Both the position numbers and the translations under genes were made by a program. Below, piece after piece: positions 61,789-64,000 of a stretch of 64,000 bases of DNA. Source of the stretch: Bacillota bacterium (GTDB lineage: Bacteria; Bacillota; Clostridia; Oscillospirales; Ruminococcaceae); contig JAEYNX010000025.1 in NCBI GenBank assembly GCA_023412215.1, positions 124,001 through 188,000 of the forward strand, read 5' to 3'. Every line of letters begins with the position of its first letter. Within the stretch, counting starts at the first letter, position 1. The notes under the pieces are model-generated. The model ran no database searches. It saw only the letters and a program-made list of their open reading frames with translations, and was not told where the DNA came from.

Positions 61789-62157
61789 TTAACGCGACAT
61801 GCCGAGTATCATGCCTGAAATAAAGGGTATAAGCCAAATAATCCACACGATAATGCTCAGGCGGTGAAAGTTCTTCTTATGCCTTGGATTATTCCGAAAT
61901 AAAACCACCGTTGCCCAGATTGCGTGGAGAAGCATTAAAGCAATAGCCGCAATGCCGGTGATTCCGTGAAAGTTCAGCGTAAAATCGCCGCCCGCCAAGC
62001 GGCCCATCAGGGTGGTACCTGTGGTGTCAAACAAAAACCCAACCCAGAAAACAATCACATGCCACTTCTTTAAGCCGCCCTGCAGCTTCTCGCTCCAAAC
62101 CCCGACGGTGTAGAAAACCAGTGCCAGCGTGATGGTTTCAATCGCATAGATGAGCAT
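61789..62157 (-). CDS. HsmA-like four-helix membrane protein
   Basis: This 122-residue protein has four hydrophobic helices and a conserved-looking pattern (VIVFWVGFLFDTTGTTLMGRLAGG, FHGITGIAAIALMLLHAIWATVV). It fits the HsmA/TIGR03987 family of unknown role. It converges on csrA with a 25-bp gap and no clear terminator. Confidence 0.75.
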   Translation of the reverse strand: MLIYAIETITLALVFYTVGVWSEKLQGGLKKWHVIVFWVGFLFDTTGTTLMGRLAGGDFTLNFHGITGIAAIALMLLHAIWATVVLFRNNPRHKKNFHRLSIIVWIIWLIPFISGMILGMSR

Positions 62158-62186
62158 AGTACACGTCCTTTGACTAAAAGATCACA

Positions 62187-62813
62187 TCATAACGAAAAGG
62201 AATCGCTGATATTGCAGCGCGTTAGGAAGAGGCGGATGTTCTCTTCCTCTTTTTTTCGGTCATACCCGATGCGCCCCAACCTGTCGCACCGGCCCAGCAG
62301 CGCGATCTCGCGGATGTCGGTATGTTCGCGCATCCCTTCGATATCGGCGAAGCGCAGGTGATTCACCACATACAGTATCTGCATGTGGTAACGCACCAAA
62401 CCGCAGATTTCATCGATCAGCGCGGCATCCAGCCCTATCGAGGATAGGAATTCTCTTGCCAACCTCTCCCCTACCTTTTCGTGGTCGTAGGAGGTGATCT
62501 TCCCCTTGCGCACCTGGGTGGTGTCGGGCTTGCCGATATCGTGAAGCAGGGCCGCCCACATAAACGCGGTGGGATTTTTGCTTAGGTTCCTTACCTTTGC
62601 GGCTTCATCCACCACCAGCAGGGTATGATTCCACACAGTGCCCTCGGGGTGATGCACCGGCGACTGCTCGGTGCCCCTTTGCTTTAACAGCATAGTATAC
62701 GGATAGCCTGTAAACTCCGGTTTACAGGCTATATCATTCAGATATTGCGACGGCTGCTCATCCTGCAGCAGATGGCGCTGAAGCTCAGCGGCAAAGGTGT
62801 TATCGGGGCTCAT
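62187..62813 (-). CDS. HD-domain phosphohydrolase-type protein
   Basis: This 208-residue protein has the HD metal site: His in WNHTLLVVDEA, the His-Asp pair in AALLHDIGKPDTTQ, and later DRLGRIGYD. The N-terminal part (AAELQRHLLQDEQPSQYLND) is helical. Such proteins resemble the HD part of CCA-adding enzymes or of tRNA nucleotidyltransferase. The exact substrate is unknown. It overlaps the 62800 gene by 14 bp. Confidence 0.8.
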   Translation of the reverse strand: MSPDNTFAAELQRHLLQDEQPSQYLNDIACKPEFTGYPYTMLLKQRGTEQSPVHHPEGTVWNHTLLVVDEAAKVRNLSKNPTAFMWAALLHDIGKPDTTQVRKGKITSYDHEKVGERLAREFLSSIGLDAALIDEICGLVRYHMQILYVVNHLRFADIEGMREHTDIREIALLGRCDRLGRIGYDRKKEEENIRLFLTRCNISDSFSL

Positions 62814-62958
62814 CTTTGCTCTCCCTGTTCACATGGTGTAGCCCAAAAACCGCGCGGGCGCTTTCGGCCTGAGGGTCATGCTTAACGTTCTTAGACCGGA
62901 ACTTGCCGTCTGCCCTTTTGTTGTTGCGTGTACTTTTTCTTCTGCCTTCCTCACCCAT
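62800..62958 (-). CDS. Very small basic conserved protein (CPC_1213-like)
   Basis: This 52-residue basic protein (GRRKSTRNNKRADGKFRSKNVKHDPQAESARAVFG) resembles the small CPC_1213-type family of Clostridia, which has a KHDPQAESAR core and no known function. The start is uncertain: ATG at 62958, 62964 or 62982 are all possible. It overlaps the HD gene. I recognise the pattern only from memory. Confidence 0.6.
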   Translation of the reverse strand: MGEEGRRKSTRNNKRADGKFRSKNVKHDPQAESARAVFGLHHVNRESKDEPR

Positions 62959-63010
62959 GGTCATTGCCTGCCTTTCCGACATTCATCATGCTGTAACCCG
63001 TAAAAACATT

Positions 63011-63184
63011 CTATCGCTCGGTATTGGGCCCCAAGCCCTCTTTCTTGGCGTTATGGGGTTGGCTGATCCCGCTTTGCAAGGTCATATCGGAATTCGCCAA
63101 CCGTTGCTGAACGGTCTTGGGGTCTTTAAAGGTTTTTTTCTTATACCTGTTATTATTGTTGTTCTTTGGCATATTAAAATCCAT
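63011..63184 (-). CDS. Very small basic protein with Asn run
   Basis: This 57-residue protein reads MDFNMPKNNNNNRYKKKTFKDPKTVQQRLANSDMTLQSG, basic and mostly disordered. It was not recognised. The start at 63184 falls at the base of a perfect 18-bp hairpin; a start at 63223 would translate the hairpin arm, and 63172 is also possible. It lies 52 bp upstream of the CPC_1213-like gene. Confidence 0.4.
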   Translation of the reverse strand: MDFNMPKNNNNNRYKKKTFKDPKTVQQRLANSDMTLQSGISQPHNAKKEGLGPNTER

Positions 63185-63599
63185 GCCCTCTCTTTTGGGC
63201 CTTACGCCCAAAAGAGAGGGCATAAAGCCAAATTTAAAAAGTGCCGGTGCCGCATAGCGGTAGGAGGGGTCTTGCTAACAGGCAGTTTTCCGAGGGTTGA
63301 AAGATTCTCTTTCAACCTATCATCTCAAAACTAGTATGCCAGCCCAAAGCCGCAATATGCTGGAAACTGCCGCCATGCCCTTCCTTCACCTACAGATGCT
63401 GGTAGGTTGCCGCTTTTTTATACTAAATTCCATTTGAAAAGAGGATAAAATCCCCTTTTCAAATACGCCGTTATAAAAAACGGCGTGGGCGGCTTTTAGC
63501 CGCCGAATTGCCGTTCAATACTCATTCTGCAACAACGCTGTGCGTTGTTGCTCCCGCCGAAGGCGGGGTTTTAAAAAGTAATTTTATCACTTTTTAAAA
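63183..63599. repeat. Array of about nine stem-loops
   Basis: Within 417 bp there are perfect or near-perfect inverted repeats: 63183-63223 (18-bp stem), 63295-63317 (10), 63388-63407 (6), 63432-63464 (13 of 14), 63465-63486 (8), 63488-63504 (6), 63529-63551 (10), 63553-63567 (6, then GTTTT) and 63569-63599 (11). The arms differ in sequence, so this is not one repeat unit. One hairpin reaches into the stop of the fumarase/aspartase gene. There is no clear open frame except the small gene at 63011-63184. Confidence 0.75.
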
Positions 63600-64000
63600 G
63601 AAGAAATAGTATTATAATCAAGCAATGTGGCGATTTCCGCCTCGCTCAGCAGTGCCTTTTGCAGCACAAGCGCTTTGATTTTTTTCGGATCGTTGGCACA
63701 TTCCCGCAGGATTTCGGCGGCGTTGTCGTAGCCGATTACCGGTGCGAGCGCGGTAACAAGCACAAGCGAGCGGTCGAGATGCCCACGGCAGTTCTCCTCA
63801 TTCGGGGTGAGCAGTTCAATGCATTTTGTTCTAAACAGCCGCACTGCACCGGTGAGGAGCGAAAGGCTTTCAAGCAGGCTGTGGGCGATGAGCGGCATAA
63901 AGGCGTTTAATTCAAAATTGCCGTTTGCTGCGGCCATGCTCACCGCGGAGTCGTTTGCCATAACCCGTATCGCCACCTGTGTAACCATCTCGGGGATCAC
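63587..64000 (-). CDS. Fumarase/aspartase family enzyme, C-terminal part
   Basis: The last 137 residues of a class II fumarase/aspartase-type lyase. The segment IPEMVTQVAIRVMANDSAVSMAAANGNFELNAFMPLIAHSLLESL, then SLVLVTALAPVIGYDNAAEIL, and LSEAEIATLLDY are family landmarks. The N-terminal part with the catalytic SS loop lies outside the window. It could be fumarase C or aspartate ammonia-lyase; GNFELN favours fumarase-type, but the rest is mixed. Confidence 0.85.
   Translation of the reverse strand: MIPEMVTQVAIRVMANDSAVSMAAANGNFELNAFMPLIAHSLLESLSLLTGAVRLFRTKCIELLTPNEENCRGHLDRSLVLVTALAPVIGYDNAAEILRECANDPKKIKALVLQKALLSEAEIATLLDYNTISSFKK

Noticed and set aside
1..64000. CRISPR arrays or rRNA genes
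   Set aside because: No regularly spaced direct repeats and no rRNA-like sequence were seen. The only direct repeats noted are the operator copies and the 11-bp pair near the attachment site.

Overview
The window looks like a motile Gram-positive anaerobe of the class Clostridia, possibly an Oscillospiraceae-like lineage; I cannot name the genus. The reasons are a Bacillus/Clostridium-type flagellar and chemotaxis cluster (fliY, cheC/cheD, flhO/flhP, flbD, ylqG/ylqH-like genes, a DUF6470/YviE protein, fliW-csrA), strong AAGGAGG-type ribosome binding sites, some GTG and TTG starts, and U-rich intrinsic terminators.

1-18754: the right part of a prophage, cut by the left window edge. Its structural genes lie on the minus strand. 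Read from right to left they are small terminase, large terminase, portal, three small proteins, scaffold, major capsid protein, probable decoration protein, probable adaptor, probable tail hub, tail fibre, small membrane proteins, holin, amidase endolysin, a coiled-coil internal protein and a very large protein running off the edge. There is no tape measure, tail tube or sheath, and the order follows P22-like short-tailed phages. Right of the terminase are small plus-strand genes, a minus-strand ribbon-helix-helix repressor candidate with duplicated operators, paired direct repeats, and the 3' part of a tRNA-Ser(GGA) that marks the right attachment site. No integrase is in the window, so it should lie further left, near the intact tRNA.

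18755-22958: a short host stretch with a VOC-fold protein and a two-gene NHEJ module (ku-ligD). The VOC gene and ligD end in very similar terminators.

22959-61763: the flagellar/chemotaxis supercluster. One long minus-strand series starts near 56.3 kb: flgBC, fliE, fliFGHIJ, fliK, flgD, a TIGR02530-type gene, flgE, flbD, motAB, fliM, fliY, cheY, fliOPQR, flhB, flhA, sigD, flhO, flhP, cheC, cheD, fapA-like, pilZ. The minus-strand che genes cheA, cheW, cheR and cheB follow. A plus-strand ylqG/ylqH-like pair and a candidate 239-bp MITE sit between pilZ and cheA. Diverging from flgB is the late plus-strand operon flgM, flgN, flgK, flgL, DUF6470, fliW, csrA, preceded by a near-consensus sigma-28 promoter. 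flhF, flhG, fliL, fliS, fliD and flagellin genes are not seen here.

61764-64000: minus-strand host genes (HsmA-like membrane protein, HD-domain protein, two very small proteins), a dense array of stem-loops, and the C-terminal part of a fumarase/aspartase-family enzyme cut by the right edge.

How it works together: the minus-strand cluster builds the basal body, export gate, motor and chemosensory core and makes SigD. SigD would then turn on the flgM operon, which makes hook-filament junction proteins and export chaperone. The same operon also makes the SigD inhibitor FlgM and the FliW-CsrA switch that limits flagellin translation.
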